Shown: one piece after another, positions 19,899 through 33,000 of the stretch | Position numbering within the stretch: the stretch's first letter is position 1 | How the letters are laid out: each line of letters begins with the position of its first letter | Assembly (NCBI RefSeq): GCF_964204865.1 | Contig: NC_135264.1 | Span: 6,106,001-6,170,000, forward strand | Direction of reading: 5' to 3' | Source: Styela clava | Lineage: Eukaryota; Chordata; Ascidiacea; Stolidobranchia; Styelidae | DNA length: 64,000 nt | Program-made: the position numbers and the translations under genes | Notes under the pieces: generated by a model | What the model was told of the DNA's origin: nothing | What the model saw: the letters and a program-made list of their open reading frames with translations, nothing else | Database searches by the model: none

Positions 19899-21095
19899 CA
19901 GTGATTTCCCTACACCCCCCCTATAGGGGGTGAACACCCCCCCCCCCCCTAAAATTTCAAACACCCACTCCCCCCCTAATTTTGAGGTGCGATTCCACAC
20001 TGTAATTCCTAACTCAAGTATAATTGTTTTCAAATATAACGACTATGGCATATTCATCAGTGTAGATGAGGGGTTCCAAACCGCAGTCTGCGGGCCAATT
20101 ACGGCTCGCGTGACGATTTAAAATGGCCCGCCGAACTTGAGTGAAATAGTTTAACCCTTCATGTGGTACCTTTTGAGTTTTAGATACCGTCTATTGTTAC
20201 ATCATCATCACAGTTTAAGCACGTTTATTTCGTAACAATTGAATTATACCGGTATCTTATGTATACGTATTGGTATTAGGATTACACACTGCAGTATTTT
20301 AGATGTCAGCCGTATATTAAGAAAGCTTAATAATGTCACAAAACGAAAACTAGGCACCGAAAACAGACGTTTTTTAGATGAATGACAGCGTTTTTATTTC
20401 TCTATTGAAAAGAATCACAAATTTCAGCGATTTGTCTTCTTACCAACAAAATATTTCAGTTCTGAAGGAATACAACATTATGCGCCATTATGATCAGTTG
20501 ACGCGCGTATTTCAAAATTTAATTCATTGCATAATTCATACAAAAGTCAAACAAACATGTTCAAAAAAATGTGAAATGTGTAACAAAACAAGTCATAAGT
20601 AGCCATTCATACAATGCCAGATGAGCTAGTAACTTCATTAGTCACTATCAGTTGCAAATTACTAGTAGTATATATTTACGGTTGAAAGTCGTGCTTGTTA
20701 TCTATTTCCCGGGAGTTCTATCAGCTAAATATTATAATTATTGATTTCATTACATAACAAACTGCGATGCTAGATGTATCTAAAATCAAGCTTAGAGCCT
20801 ATTTTGGTGCCTATTTCTCAAAATTTTCTCAGGATGCTTAAGCGCGCCCTGAACCCCAGCCTTGCCGTCCCGCACTTTTCCTCGCTGCCCTTTTCTGGCC
20901 CTACAATTTTATTCTGCTGTGGATTTTGGCTCACCGTCAATCAACTTGGGGGGCCCCTCTTGTACATTGTTTCTTAAATACATACCATTTTTTTAAGAAT
21001 ACAAATAGCCTAGTTTTATCTCAAATAGCAAATTATTTACCACCCCCTAAATTTCGAAACACCCCCCCTAAATGGAAAAGCTGGGGAACATACTG
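19899..21095 (+). mobile_element. Nested hAT element, 1.2 kb, with BED-type transposase remnant
   Basis: Ends CAGTGATTTCCC (19899) and, inverted, CAGTATGTTCCCC (21095). Perfect 8-bp target-site duplication ATTCAAAC (19891-19898, 21096-21103). The second copy of the host repeat at 61080-61100 has this 8-mer once and no insertion. Internally 20340-20500 reads, across frame breaks, KRKLGTENRRFLDE and NISVLKEYNIMRHYD, matching the BED-finger N-terminus of GTF2IRD2/ZBED-like hAT transposases. GTTCCAAACCGCAGTCTGCG near 20072 looks like a further hAT terminus, so there may be one more nested piece. Confidence 0.85.
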
Positions 21096-21550
21096 ATTCA
21101 AACACAGCCTAGCGATATTTTGGTGAGGAATTCTGCAACCCCGAACCTGATTTAGGGATATGGACATTGCTTAAACTTTAAGGAGTAATTATAAGTAACG
21201 AGATACGATCTCGCGGCGTGTATCCTTCGCTCTGACTCAATAGTGTGGAAAATTTCTCGAAGGAAACTTGCGCATCGCGACGACGTCAAAGTTACAAGAG
21301 AGATATAGACAAGGCTCAAAGATTAATCACGAGATACGATCTAGCGGTGTGTATCCTTCGCTCTGACTCACTAGCGTGAAAACTTGCGCATCTGATACAC
21401 ACACACACATTCAGCGCGTCTCGAAAATCTCTCGATTTGTGAAAATCCAGATCTCTTCATCACTAATTAATTAATAACTCGCTAATTATACGACATAATT
21501 CATCCAAAATCAATAGGCTTCTGGTCCGAGATATGATGAATGCACATTGC
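21096..21550 (-). repeat. Unclassified interspersed element, copy 1 (right piece)
   Basis: Continues the copy at 19571-19898 and matches 60650-61100 inverted: two CGTGTATCCTTCGCTCTGAC-type blocks, ATCTCTCGATTTGTGAAAAT and GGTCCGAGATATGATGAATG. It is truncated at about 21550. Confidence 0.75.
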
Positions 21551-22440
21551 GTAAGTCATTTTTGGCGGTTTTGAGTTTTTTCATAAAATAGGTATTTATG
21601 TAATGCTGCGCACCTGTCTGTTTACTCAGATTTTATTTTAAGACTTCCAAAACCCATAAAAATAGAGATTTTGTATGATATGCAAATTTGTTCAATTGTT
21701 CCGTCATAATGAATTATCTTTGTTTAACGCAGGACTATTGTGACGTCACAAAGGCAAAATAACCTCGGCGAAGGATTTTCGAGTTTTTGCATCTCAGATT
21801 CTAGCTTAGCGCCAATAATTTTCAATTTATACTACTGTATAGGAAGGCGTGCACTTGTGATATTCACTGTCTGAGTCCAATTCACCTTGGTTGACTTTTA
21901 TATAATGGTACATTACTGTTTCATTCTTTATATTTAACTTTAGTCTTATTTCGGTGGATGTGCAGAGCGTGTTATATTGATGAAATATATATTTTTGAAC
22001 ATAAAAAATAATGTAATTGAAACAGATTAGCTATTTTGGATTGTTCGGTTTTCAGGACTGGTACATATAGTCAAGTTGCAAAATTGCGTATGTCCCCTAG
22101 TCCTAGACACATTTTTTCCTAAGTCACAGTGCGCCATTATGACGTCACATGACTGCGTCATACAAATTAACTTAAATCCGGCTACGATCAAAAAGTTGAA
22201 CTATGGCAAATTAATGGCATAGCAGTATCATTAGGAAGTTTTTTTACGTTTTCCTCAAAACAGCTAAATATGACTTACGCAATTCGGTTATTAACGTGAC
22301 GATATATAATTTGTTTTTACATATACAATTAAATGCAATAGAAAACATGATTAAACGTGGGGGTCGGGGCGCCAATTTTATATTTTGCCCCGGGCGCAAA
22401 ATATCCTGGCTACGCCTCTGGTAGAAATAACGGTGATAGA

Positions 22441-22770
22441 CTCGGGGAGAGAGAGAATGATTTATTTTCCGAATATATCAAAAAATGTAAAATTACAATA
22501 AATGGAAAAGAACAATTATAGAATATATTCGGGAGGGGACGGGCAAGACTGCAAGGTCAACTATGTCGACCGACCCCTAAAAAAAGAAAAATTCTTTTTA
22601 TGACAAGACATTCGGGAGTCATGAGAAAAAAAGGCTGTGTATAGAATTTTTACCTTGATTAATTACAATAATTATTTGATGGGTTACACATAACAGTTCC
22701 AAAGATATAATAATATAAGGAGGGGGATTATTCAACAAGTTAGTTAACACAATACAATCTTTGAATTAGG
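22441..22770 (-). mobile_element. Probable LINE 3' end
   Basis: On the minus strand a GTCGGTCGACATAGTTGACC block is followed by TCGGAAAATAAATCATTCTC, then a CTCTCTC tail. This is the same design (polyadenylation signal then short tandem tail) as at 2876-3012. No coding sequence is kept. Confidence 0.35.
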
Positions 22771-23024
22771 GCCTATTTGAATTAATAGGGAATGACAAGA
22801 TAGATACATATTTCAAAAATATAGTACAGTCAACTGAGACTTAAATAAATCTCAGATCAAAAATTCAATTTTATTTATAGTGAGTGATTCCCAACGTGGG
22901 CGATATCGCCCCCCGGTGGGCGAAAACGATACAGAGGGGGCAAAAAAGTCGAAGGGGGCGACAGGGGGGCTATTTCGCGTAACCTGTTTTTGCTCGGCGC
23001 ACAGTGCACTTAATTCTGTACTCT

Positions 23025-23120
23025 GTATGCATTCACAGGCTTGAATCTCGTGGTCGATTATCACACGCGAAAAGATTGCTGGACTCGTCTCCGCAGTAAG
23101 GTACGGTAGTTTGCGTATCC
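23025..23120 (+). mobile_element. tRNA-like SINE, copy D (5' piece)
   Basis: ATTCACAGGCTTGAATCTCG then GATTGCTGGACTCGTCTCCG aligns with the B-box region of copies A-C. The remainder resumes at 24313-24440 (GAGTCCATGAATCC, GGAGGCCGTGGT). Confidence 0.55.
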
Positions 23121-24310
23121 CAGTGGTCGGCAAAAAAAAAAAAAAAATACGGCCTGAGTAAAATAATCTGGCCTGGGACGATTCTCTGAATGGACCTATC
23201 CCCGACCTTTGACCGCGGAAAATTCTTCCTATACTTTACCATTTTAAAATTTTCTGTGCTTATTTTAAGAGTGGTTTTGCGAGTTGTTGCCTGTGTAGAA
23301 TGGGGTATTTGTTTCAAACTATCATCATAATTCATATCATTCAACAATCTGTTTTTTAAAAGTACCGATAAAGAATTTTAGCCTAGTCTATCACAGCTAT
23401 TTCTACTCTAATTTTTGATTACTGTATTTAAACTGAAACTCATAGGAAGACAAAGTAATCATTGACGTATATGATTTAGATTTAAATTTCCGGAAAACAA
23501 CTAAAAACTAACGATTATAATCCAAAAACGGGAAAATGAGAAATGTTCACGACCACGCCTGAAAGTCTGTCTGAGTGAGTGTGTCTGAGCGGATGCGAAA
23601 GGGGGTATTGTTACGTTTATTTTTGCATTTAGCTGATTGGCCAATGTCACGATGTAAACAAGGGTAAACATCCAAACGGCGGTTTTGACGATAAATTTAT
23701 TTTATTTATAATCTACGCTCGAGGAGTAAATTACATTTTTTTATGTAACAGAATTAATCGTGAGACACTATATCCTGAAAATTCTATTGAACAGCTAGCT
23801 ACTCGTTTAACGAGCCTACAATTTAATTCTTATTGGACAAATGGTAACACGAAGAAAAAAAGTTGATGTTGAGGGCAAGGGATCTTTCTATTCGAGAGAT
23901 TCATTACTGCGTAATTTTTGTAAGAATGTACCTTCTTGAAGAAAATCTTTATTAAAATTTCACAAACCATGCGAGAATATTCACTTAGATGTTCGGAAGT
24001 ATATATTTGTGCGAACAATTATTTTCGAAAATGGACATTACAAAGAACAAGCAAAAAACTGGGGTTAGCCCATTTAGAAAATGTTCCAATCTTGGCGTCG
24101 TAAAGCCACCAAGAGTGATGCAGCAACAAGACAGTGTCACATTAAAGGTCATTGTAATAATTTTTTAATAAGATGATTAAGTTGAGTTCACGAATTGTTG
24201 CAATTTTCACGCGCTGTTCCGTTTTTAATTTTTAATAATATATGCGACCCGCAAAAGACTAGCAACCCTAAATTTTGTCTCGCGAACGACATAAAATTTG
24301 CCGACCCCTG
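23121..24310. mobile_element. Nested hAT-type element inside a SINE
   Basis: Ends CAGTGGTCGGCAAA at 23121 and, inverted, CAGGGGTCGGCAAA at 24310 (13 of 14). The SINE consensus is broken exactly here: its ACGTAACC-like segment appears on both sides as GCGTATCC and CCGTAGTC, a decayed target-site duplication. Internally 23385-23680 is the paralogue of the repeat split at 18340/22445. No intact transposase frame was found. Confidence 0.7.
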
Positions 24311-24312
24311 GG

Positions 24313-24440
24313 CCGTAGTCGATAGTCGGTCACAGCTTCTTCCACATCCGAGTCCATGAATCCAAAAACAAATAGCTGATTAATTCTATGGAGTGGTGAT
24401 CGGACTGGAGGCCGTGGTAGGATGAGGAATCGGGTATCGA
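24313..24440 (+). mobile_element. tRNA-like SINE, copy D (3' piece)
   Basis: Continues the SINE piece at 23025-23120: CACAGCTTCTTCCACATCCG, GAGTCCATGAATCC and GGACTGGAGGCCGTGGT match 56490-56585. Confidence 0.55.
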
Positions 24441-24919
24441 GTATTTTGGTGCAGGTCATCAGGCTGTAGGAATGATGAGATGTACGAAAATCATAATTAT
24501 AACTTTGGAAAAATTAACTTTGTTTGCATTATTTTAATGTGAAATTGGGTGAATTTAGGGAGAGAAATGCTATAAGACAAGAGTACACGGCGGTTTTTGA
24601 GAAGGTAGAACCCTGGATTCTTTCATTTCCGACCTATTATTATGGTAAAAAGGGTTTTTTGAGCCGTGCCTACTATTGCTATCAAAACAATGAAATCGCC
24701 TTTCCATCAGTAAACTGGGTAATTTCAGATATAATGAAAAAAACTCGCTGAAGAACACCAAGCTCATCCATCTCATTAAAACACCATAAACTATTATTTG
24801 TTTTCTTATTTGGTCTGCAATATATTCGTTTCAGAATTTTTTTGTAGTGCCGGGGGGGGCGATGAAGTTGTATAAACTACTTTAGGGGGGCGATGGTCAA
24901 AAAAGTTTGGGAACCACTG

Positions 24920-27093
24920 GTCTATAGTCTATACATTCCATAGTCATTTAAAATATTTCCTAATAGTTGCAAGCTCGATGAAAACAGCAAGTTTCATAAG
25001 CAATAGTTGATGAATATACATAGCTAAAACTACGATTAAGTGTTTTTCAATATCAGATATTGAAACATTGATGCAATAACAAAGTTTTAATATTCAAGCA
25101 ACCAAGATTATGTTTAAAAGTTTTCAACTATAAGTTATTACATGGCTCGTTAGGTGTGTAGTTAGGTGATTCCACCAAATGCAGAGTTACCACATTTCTC
25201 TGTGTACAACACGCACGGGGACATGTCCATAATGTATCATACAATCTTCATGCTATGTACATTTAATATAAATATGATCGTCACTATAGAAGCGTTCCAT
25301 ATCATTGTTGCGACTTATAAATTCAAAACCTACAAATTTCGGCAAGCGAGTCTTCTTTATCGAGCTCACCATGTTGGTCATACACGCATTTGATGTTTTT
25401 CATGGAATCTCCAATAACACCAATAAAATTTGAAAATAACAATAAAATTATTATGCCTACATCAGAGACTATACCTACTTTTTCAGATCTCCGTCACCTA
25501 GCACATAAATGTAGAAATGAAAAGTAATAGCCTACTTTAAAAAAGTAAAGTAGTGAAAATTCCAAATTTAGTCTTGACATCCCCCAACCTTAGTTCTTAT
25601 TATATCGTAAACGCGAATCAACAATTGATTTTGATGACCGTCTGATCGTATCACTCCCTCCTGTCTATACCAAACTAATTTATTACTTATTATTGTGATG
25701 ACTGGTATTTCATTTTGGTTGACAAAAAATAAAGCTCTCTCACACAAGGTGGTATACACTTTTAAACTAGACACATATATGCCTCAGTTAGATTTTCACT
25801 GTCACCTTTAGCGCATTACACTTTGCAGCGGATCAAAGCTTAGCCGCTTCCAACGCATGTATCATCTAAAAGGGCGTATAAAGCTACGCACAATCGACCT
25901 CCCTCTGGAAATTCTATCTTCCACTCCACCATATGGCTTGCTTTTTTATGCCAGTGTGCGAGATAATTTGAATCACTGTTTCATTAAAGATTACTAATTT
26001 CGCATATGGATCTTTATGAAATAAAACGAGTTTTCCCGTTCATGTTAACAAAATCTTAGACATACTGACAGCAACTTTGCATACATACCGAGTGTAGGAC
26101 TATATAAGATTTCAGCTGATCATAAAAATCCTATGTGATGTATACTGACTACTGGGCACCGCAAAAGTCCCACAATACACAATATGAAGATTTTGATTTT
26201 ATTCACAGAATATGGCGCAACTTCACCTTTTATTCAACCATGCTTCATAACGCAGGGATGACAATCTAACATTAAGGTGCTATTGTGCGGAACAATACGA
26301 CGCAAAATGGCCTTCTTCACCTATACTGTTTTAGTAGTATGGTAACGCAATTAGCCACTGATATCTACGTTCATGGGTATGTACAACAGGCATAATGAAA
26401 TGCAAAGTCCATCAACTGAAAATGCTCAGTAGGAACAAAAAAGCAAAGTTGGATTATACACGAAGAAGTGGTGAAATAGGCATTTTGTAGTTGGTACAAA
26501 ACTTTTTACTATCCAGAAATTTGCAAATTTGACATAAATTTTCGTATCATATAAAATCAATTTTGTACAATCAAAGATTAATTTCCAAGGCTCATATTTA
26601 AGCAATTCCAAAATTTCCAAAATAATTGAGCAGCCAGTTATGAACTCTCAAACCCAAGTTAACTATTGAAAAAAAGTTAAATAGACGAATAAAAAAATTC
26701 ACAGCAACTACAATTCGCAAAGAGATCGAAAATCAAGTAGCTTGCGTACGCGACATGAAAATTCACAAAATACAATTCAATTTACAAATGATTAAATGCA
26801 CCACACATCAAATAGAGTAGCGGTCAAGGATAAGAAGACAAGGGACTAAACAACGCTAGAAAACATATTTTTATTCATTACACGCACACATGAGAGTATA
26901 AAAAAGAGAACTCCAATGAGCGCTCCGATTCAAGAAACAAAAAATTAACTTTGCGTGTGAAATATTCACAAAATATTTTTCATTTTTAGTGTAAAACATC
27001 ATATCAAGTCGAAAAATTGTCCTCAAATGGTTGAGACGAAATTTTTAATTCATTCACGTTTAAATCTAGCAAGATGGACATGAATTTGTGATA
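24920..27093. other. Intergenic flank downstream of UBAP2
   Basis: AT-rich and without a protein-like frame or clear repeat ends. The right-hand 200-250 bases are the UBAP2 3'UTR. An AATAAA signal on the minus strand at 26870-26875 is a plausible polyadenylation signal. Confidence 0.5.
26870..26875 (-). terminator. Candidate polyadenylation signal of UBAP2
   Basis: AATAAA on the minus strand about 220 bases past the UBAP2 stop codon. Other AT-rich hexamers are near, so the choice is tentative. Confidence 0.4.
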
Positions 27094-30000
27094 CTAGTTT
27101 CCCCAGTATCCTGAAGCAACATTGCCGTAAGCACTTTGCTTGTTTGCTGACTTCACCAATGAGTTGGAACCCTGAAAACAAGACATGAATTTTGAACAAT
27201 GAGGCTTCCATATACAATAATTGATACCCTTTCCTAAACGATAATATGAATGTTAGAAACTCAACATTTCAAATGAAATACTAAAAATTGAGTGCTAAAT
27301 TGAAGCTTTTGCGTTCATTGGAATCTGTCACCTAGAATTTTATTTTGGTACCTGATTGCAAGGTTATCTAAACTATTTTTTGTTAAATTTTAAAATAATA
27401 ATTTTTTCAAAATTTTCTGCATTCGCCTTTTTATTTTAAAACCCTTTATATGTAATATATTAGGTTTATTCCTGATATAAGCAAGGTTAAAATGAAACAT
27501 TTTGCAATCCCTGACAATTCCTCAATAACAACACAACATTATTTGACAATAATAATATTTTTCTTACCAAGTTTCGTTGCGAACCAATCGGCTGCCCCCC
27601 AGTTGCATCCTGGTGCTGCTGTTGCAACAAATGAATAGCCTGCTGCTGAGAAGCTTGATGAGGCTGTAACATTGTCATGTAAGGAGCTGTTCCGTACGGA
27701 CTGAGACCAGGAGCTCCTCCTCCAGTAGTTGCACCTCCGCCAGCTGCCACAGCAGCAGTGATCGCCTGAATAATTTCAAGTTGATAGTGAGTTACTTATA
27801 TGAATTAGAAAATTAAACGAGAAATTTTTTCAATATTTTTATATAAATTTTTAATAAAATACATCATACAAATAAGGCATACCTGTAAATTGAAAGGAGG
27901 GGGTGTATTCGTATGTTGGTGATATCCTTGTTGCTTTTCGAAAGCAGACTAGAAATAAGAAAGAACAAAATAAAATTAAGATAACAGTACTTGAAACAAA
28001 ATAAATCATGATACGTAAATTTTGAAGACTTACCGCATGAGTTTTTGAATAATTTGATCCTTGTAAATCTTGTAATCCACTTGAAGACGTGATCGTAGCT
28101 AAAAAGAAAGTGTATGTTAACAAGAAATCTTTAAAAACCAAATCTTAAAATAAATGTTTATTTCATATTTGAATAGAAAAGCTGTATACCAAAGTAAGTG
28201 CTCGAAAACAACAAAATGTACAACACAGTCAAAACTATTTTTCACTACTCAAGGCATTATTGCTTGTCAAGTTAAAATATTTCATATCTTGAATTAAAGC
28301 ACTAGATTAGCCTTTCGTTCAATATCGTTAACAGTCGGCCTAAATTTACCATTTTTACCTTCTATTTTCTTGGTGATCCACGAGGCGAGATAAAAAGCAT
28401 AGGTGTTCAGGGATATAAAGTTTGAGTAACGCTGCTCCAAATAAGCAGTAATTATGGAAAGTGATATGCTTGGAAAAATAAAATTCATAGTATGCATATC
28501 GCATTTTAAAACAGATCGGCACAGTGAAAACAAACTAGCTTTTGACACATTTATCAGAAATGAACTTTTATTGATTTCTTTCAGTCTGAGTTTCATAACT
28601 GCACTTGTTGTAGGTTTGTAGCTTGCTCCAAAATGCGATTTTGACAAAACCTCAAAATATGATATAAACTAGTTTTGTTCGACTGTGACAATATATTTTC
28701 CAAGCGCACTCGAATTTTTATTAAAGCTGTCATCAACTCACCATTTGAATACGAGTGACCGAAACCAGTAGTCGGTTGCTGAAATCCAGTCGTGGTATTA
28801 ACAGAATGTTTTGGAGCTTGGTGCATGGCAGCAGCAAACATAGTCGGAGGATACTGGAATCCAGCAGTGTTGGGCATCCCAAGACCATAATATGGAGCGG
28901 CAAGACTACTGTAACCTGCGTATGCCGGCATTGCTGCACCAACAAATTGCTGCTGCTGTTGAGCTGAATGATGACCAGCTGTCTGAGAACCTATATATTG
29001 GGAAAAACAAATCTTTATTGATTTCTGTATCATGGTTTTCCATTAGGTCGTAGAAGGCAGTAAATTGGAGTAAAGATGAATTGGAAAAAAAAGTGGACCA
29101 AAAAAATGTCCGGTTGTTTTACGGCTCTCGCTGTGTAGCTGTTTAGTCATGAGTCTATGAATGAGGAGTCTAGCTGCACCTAGATAAATATTCATGCCAC
29201 ACAAAGAAAGATTTCGCTTTGTGCCGTGTCTATCATTTTTGTTGTGAATTGGTGACTTCAATTCACTTTGGGGGTGGGGTTTAGCCTGCCAGGGCTAATA
29301 TAAATTTATAATTAGGGCATGGAAAGGGTCATATGTCAGCACCATACAAAATAATCGCTCATGTGTGAAATAAAGACTGGTCAGCTTTTCAGAAAACGCT
29401 TAAATTACTTAAAAGAGAATTGACATAAGTTTCAAAGAATAATAATAAATAATTAAACCATGGATTGTCGCACCCTTCAACTGCGTACTCTGCTGTGAAA
29501 CTGAGGAATTGTGTTGAGACAATCCCGATCCCATTGATCCAGACAGGTTTTGCAGTTGGGAGGCCGTAGGCGTCGGACTTGACGGCTCTCTATTGTATTT
29601 ACTGTAAAAATGAAAATTTTATGTAAGTTATGTAAATCCTTACTTACAACCTATACACAAAACCTATTTTTTAGCAAGTCTTGCAACAAGATTTGTAATA
29701 AAAATGTGTCTTTGAGTAGGTTTGAGAAGAATTTGGATCAGAAAGTAGCCTGTCCATTTCAATTTGTTCAGTCAGTCTAAATTCATTTCCTAATTTGAAT
29801 AATACTAATATCATGTGTTGCATTTTATGGTATTGATGAGAATTTCATTATTAGCGATTTAGTCGCAATTAGAGAATTTATTTTGTTTAAATATATGCAA
29901 GCCTACCCTTGAATATGATTGGTTTAAATTTAAATATATATGAAAACTAACCTTTGACCAGATGACACTTGCGCAGTCGAGTCCCGTCCATTCACAGCTG

Positions 30001-33000
30001 CGTTTTGTGTATTGTTGTGGAAGTGCATATCGTAATAGTTTTGCTTTAGAAAGAAAAATTTGTGTGAGAAAGAGAAAATCACAGAGTAATTTGTAAAAGG
30101 AAAATTTATAAAATCATTCTCACCAGTGGATTTATAACTCTAGATTGAGCCAGGAGTAATTGGTCGTATCCATACTGCATATCCGGCTATTAGAAAACAC
30201 AAAGTATTAGTATATATAAGGTATACAAACATAATGTAGCACTGTATATGAGCCATAAACAAATGGATGAACGTAAATTAATTAAATTTCACCAAATATA
30301 AAGCTATAATTCATATTTTATAATAGGTGATTGAATTCAAAAATTTGAGCTTTTGTATCGAACTCACTAACAACTAGGGATGGGACGAGTCCTGCATTAC
30401 AGAGATTTGACAAATCCGCATAATTCCCATAATTCCAGATAATTCCCCATAATTCCAGATACTTCTAGCTGTAAACTTACTAGGTCGCAATCACAAATGG
30501 TAGAGAGATGCCATTCATCAATACAATGAGGTACATCTGCTTGCAATTTAGTAATTCACGTAAAAGTTCTAAAATTCTACATGCTTTCGATTTATCCGTT
30601 TGTAGGGAAAAGATTGCACATAATAAACTCAATTTAAAAGAGATATTGATGAAATTACCCCTTGGGTTGATCCAGAGCATGTTTCATTTTTAAGCGAATA
30701 GAAAACTTAAAAATTTGCGCTAACACATAGTTTAATGTTCACATGTATACCAAAAAAGATAAATAGTTTGAAGGCGACTGACGCGACATCATTGTTATAA
30801 GCGATCAATAGTTTTCAACATACGATATAACATCTGGATATCTGTCTTCGTTTTTATTAATATTACATACGAGGAATATTGTTACAGATCTAACCTTGAA
30901 TTTTAATGAGTCATGGTATGTACTGAGATTTATAGAGGTAAAAGTACAAACATAGGCGCAAATTAGTAAAAACAGAATTGATTATAGACTCAGTAAAAAT
31001 GACGTGGACTCGAAATCGAATCCGAGTCCAAAAAATGGCTGGATTTGAATTCGAGTCCGGATCCGAATCCCGGCCCACCTCTACTAACAACAGGTTTGTT
31101 CATTTCAGAAAACAGGAGTAATAGCCCTATAACAATACAAGAATGTAATACGAGAATATCGGTCGAAGACCGAAGACTTATCGATCGAAACTGCGGTTCC
31201 GATTCATGACTCTATAGTGACACCGCGTGTTCCATCACTAATTAATTAATAACCCGCTAATTATACAACATAATTCATTCAAAATCAATAGGCTTCTGGT
31301 CCGAGATATGATGGATGCACATGCAAAATTTGGAGCAGATTCAACTTCGCCTTCGTGAAATATCACGTTCATCTAACCGACATACAGACAGACAGACAAA
31401 TACCTATCAACATACTTACCGATCTTAAGATCGATAGGTAATAAGAACAATTTAAACGTAATATTCACTAAAGTATGCCACAACGTAAACTACGTTTCTA
31501 TTATGACAATATCAACATAAATCTGACACATAACTTTTGAAATGTGAATATATTGCTAGTCGTCATCGTCAGTTGTGGCGCATGATACCCATTTTCAATG
31601 GTAGTCTAATGTCTAAAACAGTAGGCCTCGAATGGTGGGGCAGGCCTCACAAGGGGGTGACGAAAGGCAATTTTTTGAAGGGTCGTGAAGCTATTCATTT
31701 TGAATTCTTACGTTCCAGCAAAGTATTTTCAACGTGTTTTTTGAATTAAACATACTTTCGCCTTACTGCCTGTTATTTGTAACTTAATGTTAGCTAGTTA
31801 TTATCGAGGTGAGGCGCGAGAAATGACAAATCTAAGAAGTTTGAGAACCACTGGTCTAATGGAAGAACGGACTAACGGCAGAACATATCTTCAAAAAACT
31901 CCAAATCCTACAACTGATCAACTCAAAAAGGGATGAATTATGTCATTGAAAATATTGACTGAAAGGATTCACTGAGTAAACAGAAATTTCAAAAAACAAA
32001 CTGCTTTTACTCACAGTATAAGGCATAAGCCCTGCCATTGGGATTCCATATTGACTCGGTAGAATTGGAGTTGTGACACCAGGAGGCATATTAACAGGAG
32101 CCTTGTTCGTTATTGGATGCGGCATTTTCGCAGTCGCTGATTTAAAAAAAAAAGACAATAAAAAAATGTTTTTTAAATGAATGTTTTGTAATAAGCAAAG
32201 TGTAAATATCTTACCAAATCCGCCCAAAGTGCTTGAAGAAAGAGTTGACGTCGTTTGTGCGTTGTAACCAGATGCCTGCATGTTTGCAATCGTGGTGACT
32301 GTTGAAGGCGTTTGCGACGGAACAGACTGTTGCGACTGTGTTAGCATTGCGGAAGATGGAACACTCGATGGCGTTGAAGTGTATGACGAACTGAACGACG
32401 ACATGGAATCCTGTGTTGCGTCGTAACCACTTTTTCCCATCGATGTACCAGACGAAATGGAATCTGATAATCCGCGACTTACTGATGTTGAAAGTGATGA
32501 CGCGGAATATGGCATGGCAGTACTAACGGCAGTCGACAAAGCTGATGACAACATTGAAGACTGATTGATAGCGGATGGCCCAGTGCCATGATGATGGTGC
32601 TGCTGCGCAGCAGGTGACGCGATGCTAACTTGAGATAAGCTTGTTGCCAATGACGACATGTTTGACAGAGAAGTGACTGCAGACTGTAACAACAATAAAA
32701 TAATTGCTTCCGTTTCATTTATCTAAGAAATTATACATCATATTTATAAGCCCTTTGCATTGAACATGGGTCTACATGAGAAGTCACTGCTAGGCAATAA
32801 GATACTATAGTTTGTACGACGCGGAGGCCACAACACCAACAAATCCCCTATCAATAATTACATATAGTATCTACCATTAGTATCCAGAATGTACCGGCAG
32901 TCTATTTCCAACAAGATGAAAAAAGTGGTAATGTCGCACCAATCGCTTAGAACAGGGGTGTGTAACCTGCGGCCGCCAAGGAAAAATTGTGCGGACCGCC

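Larger units (their letters stand above)
18587..22420 (+). mobile_element. hAT transposon, 3.83 kb, decayed, with nested insertions
   Basis: Ends CAGAGGCGTAGC at 18587 and the exact inverse at 22409-22420. Perfect 8-bp target-site duplication GTAGAAAT (18579-18586, 22421-22428). The paralogous repeat at 23385-23680 shows the empty site with a single copy of this 8-mer. Inside, 19100-19490 encodes the C-terminal dimerisation region of a hAT transposase. It then carries a split copy of an unclassified repeat (19571-19898 and 21096-21550) that is itself interrupted by another hAT element (19899-21095). Confidence 0.9.
22881..24919. mobile_element. hAT-type element carrying a SINE and a second hAT element
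   Basis: The left end GAGTGATTCCCAACGTGGGC and inverted right end CAGTGGTTCCCAAACTTT are hAT-like. The flanks ATTTATAG and GTCTATAG match at 6 of 8 bases. GGGCGATATCGCC and GGGGGCGATGAAGTTGTATA blocks are shared with the short element at 50729-51068, which defines the family. It contains SINE pieces (23025-23120, 24313-24440) split by the hAT element at 23121-24310. Confidence 0.7.
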
